Assembly: GCF_047718555.1 (NCBI RefSeq)
Contig: NZ_JBDNRK010000007.1
Span: 1-64,000 of the forward strand
DNA from: Clostridium_I sp047718555
GTDB lineage: Bacteria > Bacillota > Clostridia > Clostridiales > Clostridiaceae
Length of the DNA: 64,000 nucleotides
Reading direction: 5' to 3'
Position numbers and translations under genes: made by a program. The notes under the pieces are model-generated. The model saw only the letters and a list, made by a program, of their open reading frames with translations, was not told the DNA's origin and did not search any database. Shown piece after piece: positions 43,160-54,200 of this stretch (positions within the stretch are counted from its first letter, which is position 1; each line of letters starts with the position of its first letter).

Positions 43160-45589
43160 CTAAATATCTACATGTATTCTTTCTGTCTTCCAAATTTCCT
43201 TTGAATACTGCTGTATGGTATTATCACTAGAAAAAATTCCGGAATGAGCAATATTACATATACACATTTCACGCCATTTAGCTGTATTTCTATATAATTG
43301 ATCTATCTTCCCCTGAGCTTTTATATAGTCGTCGAAATCCTTTAATACAAAATATTCATCATTATTAGCTAGTAAGTATTTATGAATATCGCTAAATTCA
43401 GAATTTGCTACGCCAAGAGAACCATTTATCAGATTATCTAGTATTTTTTTTAGTCTAGGGTCAGAATTATAGAATTTATAGGAATTATAATTCTTATTTT
43501 TCTCATAGTCCAATACTTCATCTTTCTTCATGCCGAATATGACAATATTATCATCACCTACAGCATCATGAATTTCTACATTAGCACCATCTAAAGTAGC
43601 GATGGTAACAGCTCCATTCATCATAAATTTCATATTACTTGTACCAGAAGCTTCCTTGGTGGTGGTAGATATTTGTTCACTTACATCTGCACAGGGTATA
43701 ATTTTTTCAGCAAGAGAAACAGAATAATTTTCAAGAAAAAATACTTTAATTTTATTATTTACACTGTTGTCTGTATTTATTTTATTTGCCACAGTATTTA
43801 TTAATTTTATTGTCTGCTTAGCCAAATAATAGCCTGGGGCAGCTTTAGCACCGAAGAAAAATGTCCTAGGTACAATATCCAAATTTGGATTATCTTTAAG
43901 TCTATAATATAAGTCTAAAATATGAAATACATTTAATATCTGCCTTTTATAGGAATGAAGCCTTTTAACTTGTATATCATAAATTGAGTTTGTATCAATT
44001 TCAATACCATATTTATTTTTTACATATTTAGCAAAGTTTATTTTATTATTTTGTTTAATTTTATGGATGCTATTTTGAAAATCTTCGTTTTTAGAGAAAG
44101 CTAAAAGGTTAATAAGATTATCTGGCTTAGTTATCCAACTTTCACCTATGGTTTTAGTGATAAGTTCAGATAAAGCGGGATTAGCTTTCATTAGCCAACG
44201 TCTATGTGTTATTCCATTAGTCTTGTTATTAAATTTAAAAGGATAGAAATCTGAGAAATTTGATAGTTCTTTGCTTTTAAGTATTTCTGTATGAAGTTTT
44301 GCTACACCATTTACTGAATGGCTGCCTACTATTGCTAAGTATGCCATTTTCACATTTCCGTCACTTATTATGGACATATCATGAACTTTTCTCTCATCCT
44401 TATATTTTTCCCATACTTCATCACAAAATCTTCTATTGATCTCTTCAATTATCATGAAGATTCTTGGTAAAAGTTTTTTAAATAAATCAATAGGCCATTT
44501 TTCAAGAGCTTCACTTAATATAGTGTGATTAGTGTAGGCAATAGTATTAGTTGTTATCTTCCAAGCATCTTCCCAGGATAAGTTTTCCTCATCTATTAAT
44601 ATTCTCATCAACTCAGCAACAGCTACAGAAGGATGGGTATCATTTATATGAATTGCTATATAGTGATCAAACAAATTAATAGGCAATCCGTTTTTTTTGA
44701 ATCGTGCAATAATACTTTGAATACCTGCACTTACAAAAAAATACTGCTGCTTTAAACGTAATAATTTACCTTCAATTCTAGTATCATCAGGGTAAAGTAC
44801 CTGAGAAATAGATTCCACCGAATATTTATGCTCTACAGCCTTACTGTATTCACCTCTACTGAAGGAATCTAAATCAAAATCTTTATCTATAGTTTGAGCG
44901 TTCCACAGTCTTAAGGTGTTCACTGTATTATTATTATATCCAATAATAGGTGTATCATAGGGAATCGCTAAAACAGCTTCATAGTTTTCGTGTTTAAAGG
45001 AAAGTTTATCATTTTCCAATACTGGAGTTACAGTACCACCAAATTTTACTATGGCTGCTTTATTTTCCTTTCTTATTTCCCAAACATTGCCTTGCCTTAA
45101 CCAATTGTCGGGAATTTCAACTTGATAACCATTTATTATTTTTTGTTCAAATAGTCCATAGCCATACCTTATTCCGCAACCGTGACCGGGGATTTCAAGA
45201 GATGATATGGAATCAAGAAAACATGCCGCAAGTCTTCCAAGGCCACCATTTCCAAGACCTGCATCGTTTTCAACCTCTTCAAGCTCTGAAAGATCTATCC
45301 CTAAATCATCAAGAGCTTCTCTGCATAAATCAGTTATACCTAGATTTAGAAGGTTACTGCCAAGCAGTCTTCCTATAAGAAATTCCATTGAAAAATAATA
45401 GACCTGTTTTACATGATTTTTTGAATACCGTTCATTAGTTTTCATCCATTTTTCAGATACATATTCTCTTACAAGAGAACCTAGAGTTAAATATAAATGG
45501 AGTTTTGAAGATTCTGTGATATCTTCAGAATAAAGATTCATGAGCTTTTTTTTAAAGTCATTTTTAATGCGGTCTTTAGTCAAATTCAT
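43160..45589 (-). CDS. glgP: Glycogen/starch phosphorylase
   Basis: The start at 45589 (MNLTKDRIKND) follows AGGAGGA; an upstream in-frame ATG at 45670 has no site. 809 residues. The N-terminal motif is NDAGLGNGGLGRLAACFLDS and the pyridoxal-phosphate lysine is in EASGTSNMKFMMNGA. It releases glucose-1-phosphate from glycogen. It stands apart from the glgCDA operon, so synthesis and breakdown are separately transcribed. Confidence 0.95.
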   Translation of the reverse strand: MNLTKDRIKNDFKKKLMNLYSEDITESSKLHLYLTLGSLVREYVSEKWMKTNERYSKNHVKQVYYFSMEFLIGRLLGSNLLNLGITDLCREALDDLGIDLSELEEVENDAGLGNGGLGRLAACFLDSISSLEIPGHGCGIRYGYGLFEQKIINGYQVEIPDNWLRQGNVWEIRKENKAAIVKFGGTVTPVLENDKLSFKHENYEAVLAIPYDTPIIGYNNNTVNTLRLWNAQTIDKDFDLDSFSRGEYSKAVEHKYSVESISQVLYPDDTRIEGKLLRLKQQYFFVSAGIQSIIARFKKNGLPINLFDHYIAIHINDTHPSVAVAELMRILIDEENLSWEDAWKITTNTIAYTNHTILSEALEKWPIDLFKKLLPRIFMIIEEINRRFCDEVWEKYKDERKVHDMSIISDGNVKMAYLAIVGSHSVNGVAKLHTEILKSKELSNFSDFYPFKFNNKTNGITHRRWLMKANPALSELITKTIGESWITKPDNLINLLAFSKNEDFQNSIHKIKQNNKINFAKYVKNKYGIEIDTNSIYDIQVKRLHSYKRQILNVFHILDLYYRLKDNPNLDIVPRTFFFGAKAAPGYYLAKQTIKLINTVANKINTDNSVNNKIKVFFLENYSVSLAEKIIPCADVSEQISTTTKEASGTSNMKFMMNGAVTIATLDGANVEIHDAVGDDNIVIFGMKKDEVLDYEKNKNYNSYKFYNSDPRLKKILDNLINGSLGVANSEFSDIHKYLLANNDEYFVLKDFDDYIKAQGKIDQLYRNTAKWREMCICNIAHSGIFSSDNTIQQYSKEIWKTERIHVDI

Positions 45590-45943
45590 ATTATTCCTCC
45601 TGATAATTTTAGTATCCTCAATCCAGTAAGTAATACAGCAAAGTATTAATGTCTTTGAATTTATGGACAAATATCTTTTACAAACAAGTACATAGGGATT
45701 AATGCTTATAGCTATTACTTTAGGAATAGGGGATTGTTTAAATGCTAGATGATTAAATAGGATGAAAGGTTTTAATTAATAAAAATATTTCTAAGTAAAT
45801 ATTACATCTTTTGGTTTATATAGTCAATATGTCCTATATTTATTGGTAAACAATATTATTTATTAATTATTGACTATAAGTATGAATTTTAAAATTTATT
45901 TTGATAATAATATATATAATTATATTATTTGGAGGTAATGATG
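45590..45943. other. Divergent intergenic region
   Basis: 354 bases between glgP and the cold shock gene. The ~70 bases before the cold shock gene are nearly all A and T, as expected for a temperature-sensitive leader. A TTGACT at 45870-45875 has no well-spaced -10. Nothing else recognised. Confidence 0.35.
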
Positions 45944-46147
45944 ATGAAACAGGGAACAGTTAAATGGTTTAATGATGAAAAAGGTTTTGGATTTATTTCT
46001 GTTGAAGGTGAGGACGATGTATTTGTACATTATTCTGCTATAAAGGAGGAAGGAAAAAAGAAAAACTTAGATCAGGGGCAAGAAGTAAAATTTGACGTGG
46101 TGGATGGACCAAAAGGATTGCAAGCATCAAATGTTCAAAAAGTATAA
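45944..46147 (+). CDS. Cold shock protein
   Basis: 67 residues from the ATG at 45944, eight bases after GGAGG; ATGs at 45938 and 45941 are also possible. RNA-binding motifs KGFGFISV and DVFVHYSAI are intact in a single cold-shock domain. It acts as an RNA chaperone. A CCCCTTAAATGG/CTATTTACGGGG hairpin follows. Confidence 0.93.
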   Translation: MKQGTVKWFNDEKGFGFISVEGEDDVFVHYSAIKEEGKKKNLDQGQEVKFDVVDGPKGLQASNVQKV

Positions 46148-46189
46148 ACTTAATTATAATAGCTACAATTGAAAATTAATTAAAGAGAG

Positions 46190-46246
46190 CCCCTTAAATG
46201 GATGTAGTTAAAAACTTGTATAAATCTATTTACGGGGTGAATTTTT
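46190..46246 (+). terminator. Probable terminator after the cold shock gene
   Basis: CCCCTTAAATGG (46190-46201) pairs with CTATTTACGGGG (46226-46237), with one mismatch and one wobble. A TTTTT follows four bases later. Confidence 0.5.
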
Positions 46247-46313
46247 ATATTAAATTACAAATTAAAGTTTTTTATCGTAGGTATATTAATTTTTCTACAA
46301 AGGTGGTAATATA

Positions 46314-46437
46314 TTTTTGGTCGGTATTCTATTGAAACCGGACTTAATAATACAATAAAAAAACAGCGGGGAAGATATGAGCATGAAGAAAAAAATTCGT
46401 ATCATATCCTTGTGGAATGAAAACGAAGGGGGCTGAA
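46314..46437 (+). promoter_or_regulatory. Structured leader upstream of the ECF S component, class unknown
   Basis: A first hairpin at about 46319-46342 (GTCGGT with ACCGGAC) is followed by a second domain: CAGC (46364-46367) can close with GCTG (46432-46435) around a GATATGA/TCATATC helix (46374-46380 with 46402-46408). Then comes a purine-rich stretch with the GGGGG ribosome site. Transporters of this class are often under riboswitches, but no FMN, TPP, cobalamin, THF or preQ1 consensus was recognised. Confidence 0.4.
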
Positions 46438-46441
46438 AATT

Positions 46442-47032
46442 TTGAAACAAAACATTGAAACAAATAAAAAATTTGGAGTTAGGCAGCTAACAGTAGTAGG
46501 AATGCTGTCAGGTATATCAATCATGTTAGGAATAACAGGGTGGGGATATATAAAATTACCTATACTTCAGGCAACCATAATGCATGTACCAGTAATCATT
46601 GGAGCAATTATAGAAGGACCAATGGTAGGTATGTGTATAGGACTTATATTTGGAATATCAAGTATCGTTCAAAATATTATGACGCCAAGTTTACTATCCT
46701 TTGCACTAATTAATCCGTTGGTTTCAGTTTTACCAAGGATTTTAATTGCATTAACTTCTTATTATGCTTATAGATTTATGGTTGGTAATAAGACTTTGAA
46801 AATTGGTATAGGGGCGGCAGTAGGATCTATAACCAATACAGCAGGAGTACTTGGCATGATATATTTATTATATTTAAAGGAGTATGCAATGCATATGAAG
46901 ATAAGTTCAGCAGCTGCTGATAAAGTTATATTTGGTATTGCTATTGCCAACGGAATACCTGAAATGATAGCGGCAATTTGCATAACAGTACCCATAGTAC
47001 TTGCAGTAACTAGGGTTAGAAAAAACCAATAG
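46442..47032 (+). CDS. ECF transporter S component
   Basis: 196 residues from a TTG, with GAAGGGGG before it. About five to six membrane segments and motifs of the ECF substrate-binding family (VGMLSGISIMLG near the start, then a Gly-rich segment HVPVIIGAIIEGP). It binds a vitamin-like substrate and pairs with a shared energising module not in this window. The vitamin cannot be named. rarA follows after 13 bases and may be co-transcribed. Confidence 0.8.
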   Translation: MKQNIETNKKFGVRQLTVVGMLSGISIMLGITGWGYIKLPILQATIMHVPVIIGAIIEGPMVGMCIGLIFGISSIVQNIMTPSLLSFALINPLVSVLPRILIALTSYYAYRFMVGNKTLKIGIGAAVGSITNTAGVLGMIYLLYLKEYAMHMKISSAAADKVIFGIAIANGIPEMIAAICITVPIVLAVTRVRKNQ

Positions 47033-47045
47033 AGGAGGAAATATT

Positions 47046-48317
47046 TTGGACTTATTTACAATGGCTATGGAAAATAACAGATCAAATAAACCCCTAGCTG
47101 AAAGAATGAGACCCAGAAATTTAGATGAGTTTTATGGTCAGGAGCAAATAGTAGGTAAAGGGAAAATTTTAAGGAGACTTATAGAGGCTGATAAACTAAC
47201 TTCCATAATATTATACGGCCCTCCAGGGGTAGGTAAGACTACTTTAGCATTCATAATTTCTAAAGAAACAAAATGTGAATTTGTAAAACTCAACGCTGCC
47301 ACTATAAGTGTAAAAGAGATTAAAGATTATATAAATAAATCTGAAGAATTACTAAAGCTTTACGGAAAAAGAACTATCTTTTTTATAGATGAAATTCATG
47401 CCTTGAAAAAAGGATCTCAGCAGGATGTACTTCTGGATGCTATTGAAAGGGGTATAGTGGTGTTAATTGGTGCTACTACTGAGAATCCGTATTTTGAAAT
47501 AAATAATGCGCTTTTAAGCAGATCAAAAATATTTCAATTAGAAAGTCTCAGTAATGAAGAAATAGTTAAAATATTAAATAATGTTTTAAAAGATAGAGAA
47601 AGAGGCTATGGCAGTATAAAAATAAATATAGAAGAAAAATCTTTATCTTACATAGCAGAATTATCTGGTGGAGATGCAAGGGCCGCTATAAACACTTTAG
47701 AAATAGCAGTTCTATCTACAGTTAGAAATAAAGAAGGTATAATAGAGATAGACGAAAAATTAGTACAGGAGTCTATGCAAAAAAGAATTATAAACTATGA
47801 TAAATCAGGGGATAACCATTATGATATGGCTTCAGCTTTTATAAAAAGTATGAGAGGATCAGATGCAGATGCAGCTCTCTATTGGTTTGGAAGAATGATT
47901 CTTGGTGGAGAAGATCCTAAATTTATTGTAAGAAGAATAATAGTGCATGCTTCTGAAGATGTAGGTATGTCAGATCCTAGAGCAATGCTTATAGCTCATG
48001 CTGCCTGGAATGCACTTGAAACTATAGGTATGCCAGAAGCAAGAATACCTATAGCTGAGGCTATAATATATATATCAAAAGCACCTAAGAGCAATTCTGT
48101 GGTAATGGCAGTAGACAAAGCTTTTCAGGATGCTAAAGATTTTCAGTACAGAGTTCCAATTCATTTGAGAGATACTCATTACAAGGGTTCAAAAAATTTC
48201 GGAAATGGAATTGATTATAAATATCCTCATAACTATCCAGGACATTATGTAGAACAAAAATATTTTCCTGATGAAATGGAAGATGGGAAATATTATAAGG
48301 ATGATGAGAAATTTTAA
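47046..48317 (+). CDS. rarA: RarA/MgsA AAA+ ATPase (replication-associated)
   Basis: 423 residues from a TTG after AGAGGAGG. N-terminus PLAERMRPRNLDEFYGQ, Walker A GPPGVGKTT, Walker B FFIDEIHAL, sensor ATTENP, and the C-terminal tetramerisation domain (YWFGRMILGGEDPKFI) match RarA/WRNIP1. It acts at stalled replication forks. The helicase gene follows two bases after the stop. Confidence 0.92.
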   Translation: MDLFTMAMENNRSNKPLAERMRPRNLDEFYGQEQIVGKGKILRRLIEADKLTSIILYGPPGVGKTTLAFIISKETKCEFVKLNAATISVKEIKDYINKSEELLKLYGKRTIFFIDEIHALKKGSQQDVLLDAIERGIVVLIGATTENPYFEINNALLSRSKIFQLESLSNEEIVKILNNVLKDRERGYGSIKINIEEKSLSYIAELSGGDARAAINTLEIAVLSTVRNKEGIIEIDEKLVQESMQKRIINYDKSGDNHYDMASAFIKSMRGSDADAALYWFGRMILGGEDPKFIVRRIIVHASEDVGMSDPRAMLIAHAAWNALETIGMPEARIPIAEAIIYISKAPKSNSVVMAVDKAFQDAKDFQYRVPIHLRDTHYKGSKNFGNGIDYKYPHNYPGHYVEQKYFPDEMEDGKYYKDDEKF

Positions 48318-48319
48318 GT

Positions 48320-50689
48320 ATGGATAATATAACTAAGATAAGTGTATCTGTAAGGGATCTAATTGAATTTATTTTGAGAAGTGGGGACTTGGTGTCTAGT
48401 TTTTCTGGAAGTAACAGAAATACAGAGGCAATTAAGGTACATCAGAAAATACAGAAGAGTTCTGGTGATAATTATAATAGAGAAGTCACTATTTCACATA
48501 CTGTAATTAAAGACAATATTTCCTTGGAAATAAACGGAAGAATAGATGGAATAATTACAAAAGATAATGTTACTATAATTGATGAAATTAAAACTACTAC
48601 TAATGATTTAAATAATATTATTGAAGATTATAATATGCTGCACTGGGCACAGGTTAAATGTTATGCTTATTTTTACTGTGTACAGAATGATATTAAAATC
48701 ATTGATACAAGGCTAACCTATTACCAAATGAATAGCGGGGAAATAAAATATTTAGTTAAATCTCATACTCTAGTTCAATTGGAAGAATTTTTTAATGACA
48801 TAATTGATAAATATATATATTGGGCAAAACTACAAAAAAATTGGATGGAAAAGAGAGATTTCTCTATAAAAAAGCTTATGTTTCCATATGGAGAATACAG
48901 ATTAGGACAAAGAAAACTGGCGGTAGCTATCTATACTTCCATTAAAGAAAATAAAAATATTTTTGTAAAAGCACCTACAGGGATTGGTAAGACAATATCA
49001 ACTATTTTTCCTGGGGTTAAAGCACTAGGGGAAGGTATTATATCAAAAATTTTTTATGTTACAGCAAAGAATACCACGGGAGAAGAGGCAAAAAAGGCTT
49101 TTTTTCTTCTAGCAGAAAATCACCTGGATTTTAAAACGGTATGGATTACTGCAAAGGATAAAATATGTTTTAAGGAAGAAACTAATTGTGATCCAGAGTT
49201 ATGTGAGTATGCTAAAGGTCATTTTGACAGAATAAATGAAGCCATAACTGATGTATTGGATAAAAATATAATAACTAGAGAAGTAATTGAAAAATATGCA
49301 GAGAAACACAGAGTTTGCCCTTTTGAATTCTCTCTAGATTTAACAAATTGGTGTGATTGTGTAGTTTGCGATTATAATTATGTTTTTGATCCAAAAGTAT
49401 ACCTAAGAAGATTTTTTTCAGAAAAGGGCGGAGATTACTGCGTTCTTGTAGATGAGGCCCATAATCTAGTTGATCGGGCAAGAAATATGTATTCAGGAGA
49501 ATTATACAAGAAAGAGATTTTGGATTTAAAAAATAGATGTAAAAATATATCTTCTGTTTTATATAAAAGTCTAAATAAGATAAATACATTTTTGGTAAAG
49601 GAAAGAAAAAAATGTGAGGAAAATAATACTGGAGTAAATGTACAAAAGGATCCACCTAAAGATATAATAAAGCTTTTGAATAATTTTATTTATGAAGCAG
49701 AAAGATTTTTAATAGCAAATGATAAGTGTGATATTAAATCAGAGATTTTAGATATTTATTTTAAATTAAATTCATTTGTTAGGACTTACGAAGATTATAG
49801 TGAAAAATATATTACCTACAGCGAAAAAATTAAAGATGATCTATTATTAAAGATGTTTTGTGTTGATACATCAGAAGTTATGAAAAAATGTTTAGAAAAA
49901 GTGAAGTCTACAGTGTTCTTTTCTGCTACACTGACACCTATGAATTATTTTATAAAGTTATTAGGGGGAGATAATGATTCTTATAAAATCAGCTTGCCTT
50001 CACCTTTTAAAAGAGAAAATTTATGTCTGCTATTAAACGATGGAGTATCTACAAAATATAATAACAGACGGTTTACCTATAAAGATATAGTTTCCATTAT
50101 AACAAACTGTGTATCTCAAAAGGTAGGAAATTATTTTGTATTTTTTCCCTCCTATAATTATATGAAAAGTGTCTTGGACATATTTCATGAGGAAAATAAA
50201 AATATTAATGTAGTATATCAGAAAAATAATATGACTGAAGAGGAGAGAAATAATTTTATTGCACTTTTTTCCGAGCATAACAGAGAAACATTACTTGGAT
50301 TTGTAGTTATGGGTGGGGTGTTCAGTGAAGGTATCGATTTGGCAGGAGAAAAGCTAAGTGGTGCCTTTATTATTGGAGTTGGTCTTCCTAAAATATCTTT
50401 AGAAAGAAACTTAATTAAAGAACATTTTATAAAAAACAATGAAAATGGTTTTTTATATTCCTATGTCTATCCGGGCATAAATAAAGTGCTGCAGTCTGCA
50501 GGAAGGGTTGTGAGAACCGATAAAGATAGAGGAGTTGTAGTATTAATAGATGAAAGATATTCCGAAAATATTTATAAAGAGTTATTACCTGAAGAATGGT
50601 CACATATGAAAAAAATAAATACTTTTCTAAATAAGAATAATAATGTTATTTTAGAATTTTGGAGTAAGGCATATTCAAAAAATAAATAG
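48320..50689 (+). CDS. XPD/DinG-like helicase with PD-(D/E)XK-like N-terminus
   Basis: 789 residues. The first ~170 carry a RecB/Cas4-like nuclease pattern (GRIDGIITKDNVTIIDEIKT, then HWAQVKCYAYFY). Then come Q-like and Walker A motifs (GEYRLGQRKLA, APTGIGKTIST), an iron-sulfur domain (cysteines in DKICFKEETNC, PELC, HRVCPF, NWCDCVVCDY), DEAHNL, and a C-terminal motor ending GRVVRTDKDRG. Tight linkage to rarA (two bases, no clear ribosome site) suggests coupled expression and a DNA repair role. Confidence 0.85.
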   Translation: MDNITKISVSVRDLIEFILRSGDLVSSFSGSNRNTEAIKVHQKIQKSSGDNYNREVTISHTVIKDNISLEINGRIDGIITKDNVTIIDEIKTTTNDLNNIIEDYNMLHWAQVKCYAYFYCVQNDIKIIDTRLTYYQMNSGEIKYLVKSHTLVQLEEFFNDIIDKYIYWAKLQKNWMEKRDFSIKKLMFPYGEYRLGQRKLAVAIYTSIKENKNIFVKAPTGIGKTISTIFPGVKALGEGIISKIFYVTAKNTTGEEAKKAFFLLAENHLDFKTVWITAKDKICFKEETNCDPELCEYAKGHFDRINEAITDVLDKNIITREVIEKYAEKHRVCPFEFSLDLTNWCDCVVCDYNYVFDPKVYLRRFFSEKGGDYCVLVDEAHNLVDRARNMYSGELYKKEILDLKNRCKNISSVLYKSLNKINTFLVKERKKCEENNTGVNVQKDPPKDIIKLLNNFIYEAERFLIANDKCDIKSEILDIYFKLNSFVRTYEDYSEKYITYSEKIKDDLLLKMFCVDTSEVMKKCLEKVKSTVFFSATLTPMNYFIKLLGGDNDSYKISLPSPFKRENLCLLLNDGVSTKYNNRRFTYKDIVSIITNCVSQKVGNYFVFFPSYNYMKSVLDIFHEENKNINVVYQKNNMTEEERNNFIALFSEHNRETLLGFVVMGGVFSEGIDLAGEKLSGAFIIGVGLPKISLERNLIKEHFIKNNENGFLYSYVYPGINKVLQSAGRVVRTDKDRGVVVLIDERYSENIYKELLPEEWSHMKKINTFLNKNNNVILEFWSKAYSKNK

Positions 50690-51268
50690 GCCAGTATGCT
50701 AGTATATTTTAAATTCTACTGCGTCAACAGAACCCTCTGATAGCCCACTATCATCAGAACCTGTTTCCTTGTTTAATTTAAAATATACGTCGCATCTTTG
50801 ATCTATTATTTATTTGAATATGCCTAAAAAATAATATTTCATTGTGAATATTTCAACAATATATATTTCATTGATAGAATCTTCTTTTAAATAACAAATT
50901 TTAAAAAAATTAATATATATGCATTAATTTTCTAAGAACCTTATTCAAAAGAAGGGCTTATAGACAAATTAACAATGAAATAAATTGAAATTATTTATAA
51001 TTATGCTTCTAAATGTATATATTTTAAAAATTAAAATAAAAAATCTTTTAAGATAATAATAATTATAGTGTAAAATGCAAGTTTCCAGTTGAAAAGCGTC
51101 AAAAATACAATTATAATATATAACAAACGGATTTGTTAAAGTAAATAGATTAAAAATCCATTCAATATATAATTTTAATTTATATTTATGGATTGGAAAT
51201 AAGCTTCTATTGATGTTATATTAATAGAACATATGAGTATAATTTAAAAATTCAGGGGGGCTAAAGTA
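50690..51268. other. Intergenic region before gltB
   Basis: 579 bases. An inverted-repeat element occupies 50702-50788. The rest is AT-rich. A TATAAT-like box at 51237-51242 lies close to the ribosome site, with no good -35, so the gltB promoter is not resolved. No T-box or riboswitch was recognised. Confidence 0.45.
50702..50788. repeat. 87-base element with 14-bp terminal inverted repeats
   Basis: GTATATTTTAAATT (50702-50715) is the exact reverse complement of AATTTAAAATATAC (50775-50788). Inside are TCTGATAG/CTATCATCAGA pairing and two CAGAACC words. It starts 12 bases after the helicase stop and has no T run. Confidence 0.55.
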
Positions 51269-54200
51269 ATGAACGTAAAAACTGGTTATCCAAAAAACCA
51301 AGGCCTGTATGATTCACAATTTGAAAAAGATAATTGTGGTATAGGGTTTGTGGCAAATATAAAGGGTGAAAAAACCCATGATATTATAAAAAAAGGTATA
51401 GAAATATTAGTAAATTTAACTCATAGAGGTGGAGTTGGATCTGATGTTAAAACTGGTGACGGTGCTGGAATTATGTTTCAGATACCACATGAGTTCTTTA
51501 AAATATCATGTGAAAATTCAGGGATAGCTTTACCGGAAGAAGGTCAGTATGGGGTAGGTATGTTGTTCTTACCTAAAGAAACTACCCTTTGTCACCAATG
51601 CGAAGGTATAGTAGAAAGAGTAATAGAAGAAGAAGGTCAGGATTTTCTTGGATGGAGACATGTACCAACTGATAGTAGAATAATAGGAAGAACTGCAAAG
51701 GGTTCAGAACCTATAATAAAACAAATTTTTATAGAAAATAAATGTGCAACTCAAGATGAGTTTGAAAAAAAATTATATATAATCCGTAAGAGAGCTGAAA
51801 GTGAAGTAAAAAGACTGCTGGATAGTGGATCAAATTATTTTTATGTTTGCAGTTTATCCAGTAAAAAAATCATATATAAAGGTCTGCTTCTCCCAGATCA
51901 AATTACAAGTTATTATATGGATTTAAATGATATAAATTTTAAAAGTGCTATTGCTTTAGTTCATCAAAGATTTAGTACAAATACTTTCCCAACTTGGGAT
52001 TTGGCTCAACCTTTTAGATATTTAGCTCATAATGGAGAAATAAATACTATAAGAGGTAATAGAAATTGGATGCATGCAAGAGAAGGAGTTTTAGAGTCAA
52101 AGATTTTTGGAAAGAATATAAGCAAATTATTTCCAATTATTAATCCTGATGGAAGTGACTCTGCTTCATTGGATAATGTATTTGAACTTTTAGTTATGGA
52201 TGGAAGAACTCCTGCTCATGCAATGATGATGCTTATACCAGAGGCTTGGGAAGCAAATGATGAAATGGATGAGGATAAGAAGGCCTTCTATGAATATCAT
52301 GGTTCACTAATAGAGCCTTGGGATGGTCCAGCAGCTGTTACTTTTACAGATGGAACACAGGTTGGAGCAGTTCTTGATAGAAATGGATTAAGACCAGCTA
52401 GATATGTAATAACTAAAAGTGGAACAGTAGTCCTTTCTTCTGAAGCAGGAGTTTTAGATTTCCCAACAGAAGATATAATTAAAAATGGCAAATTAGAGCC
52501 AGGAAAAATATTCTTACTTGATACTAGTAAGGGAAAGATAATAAGTGATGAAGAAGTTAAAAAATCTATATGTTCTGGTAAACCATATAAAGAAGCCATA
52601 GCTAAATATAAATTTGTTTTAGATGATTTAAATGGTTTTGAAGATGATACACAAATAATACCGGAAGCATTAAAGGAAAGACAGCAGGCTTTTGGATATA
52701 CTTTAGAAGATTTAAAAATAATATTAAAAGGTATGGCAAGTACAGCTAAAGAACCACTTGGCTCAATGGGTAATGACACTCCACTTGCAGTTTTATCAAA
52801 TAGACCCCAGGTATTATTTGCATATTTCAAACAGTTATTTGCTCAGGTTACAAATCCTCCAATAGATCCAATAAGAGAAGAGCTTGTAACTTCACTTATA
52901 AATTATATAGGATCACAGGGTAATATATTAAATAAAGAGCTTTACAATAATCCTTTTATAGAAATACATTCACCTATTTTAACAAATTTAGAGACATCAA
53001 AAATAAAGGTGCTAAGCAATAATGATTTTAAAACAATAACTATACCAATTACTTTTAAATACGATACTGGGGTAGCAGGTTTTAAAGAAGCTTTAGAGAA
53101 AATATGCGAAAGGGCTTCTAACGCAGTAAATAAGGGCTACAATATTTTAGTTTTAAGTGATAAATCCGGTAGTTCTTTTGAGGCAGCTGTTCCAAGCCTT
53201 TTAGCAGTATCAGCAGTACACCATCACTTAATTAGGGAAAAAACTCGTACTAAGGTTTCAATTATAGTAGAAACTGGTGAAGCTAGAGAAACTATGCACG
53301 CAGCTCTTCTTCTAGGATATGGTGCAACAGCAGTAAATCCATATATTGCTTATGAATCCATAAAGCAATTGGTTAATAATGGCGAAATAAAAGATATATC
53401 TTATAAAGAAGCTGTGGATAATTATATATATGCAGTAAATCATGGATTATTAAAGATTTTGTCTAAAATGGGTATTTCTACTTTAAGAAGTTATCATGGA
53501 GCACAAATTTTTGAAGCTATTGGACTTAAAAGTGATTTTGTAGATAAATATTTTGAGGGAACACCTTCAAGAATAGAAGGTATAGATATAGAAACAGTAG
53601 CAGAAGAAGTTTTAATTAGACATAAAAATGCTTTTAATAATATCAGAAAACCAGTTTCTGAATTAGATGTAGGCGGAAGTTATGCATGGAGAAGTAATGG
53701 AGAATTCCATCTTTTCAATCCTGAGACAATTTATAAACTTCAAGTTTCTACAAGAAATAATGACTATAGTTTATATAAAAATTATGCTGAACTTATAAAC
53801 AATCAGGATAAAAATCTATGTACTATTAGAAGTATGTTTAAATTTAAAACCGATAAACAGATTCCTATAGAAGAAGTAGAACCAGTAAGTGAAATTCTTA
53901 AAAGGTTCTGTGCAGGGGCTATGTCCTTTGGTTCTATAAGTAAAGAAGCACATGAAGCAATTGCTATTGCCATGAACAGAATAGGCGGTAAGAGTAATAG
54001 TGGAGAAGGTGGAGAAGATCCAATAAGATACAAAAAAAGTGCCAATGGAGATTGGAAGAGAAGTGCAATAAAACAAATTGCTTCAGCTAGATTTGGAGTA
54101 AATGCTGAATATTTAGTAAATGCAGATGAACTGCAGATTAAAATGGCTCAAGGAGCTAAGCCAGGTGAAGGCGGACAGTTACCAGGAAGAAAAGTTGATG

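Noticed and set aside
52297..52830. 177-residue frame opposite to gltB
   Set aside because: Antisense shadow of a highly conserved gene, without a ribosome site.
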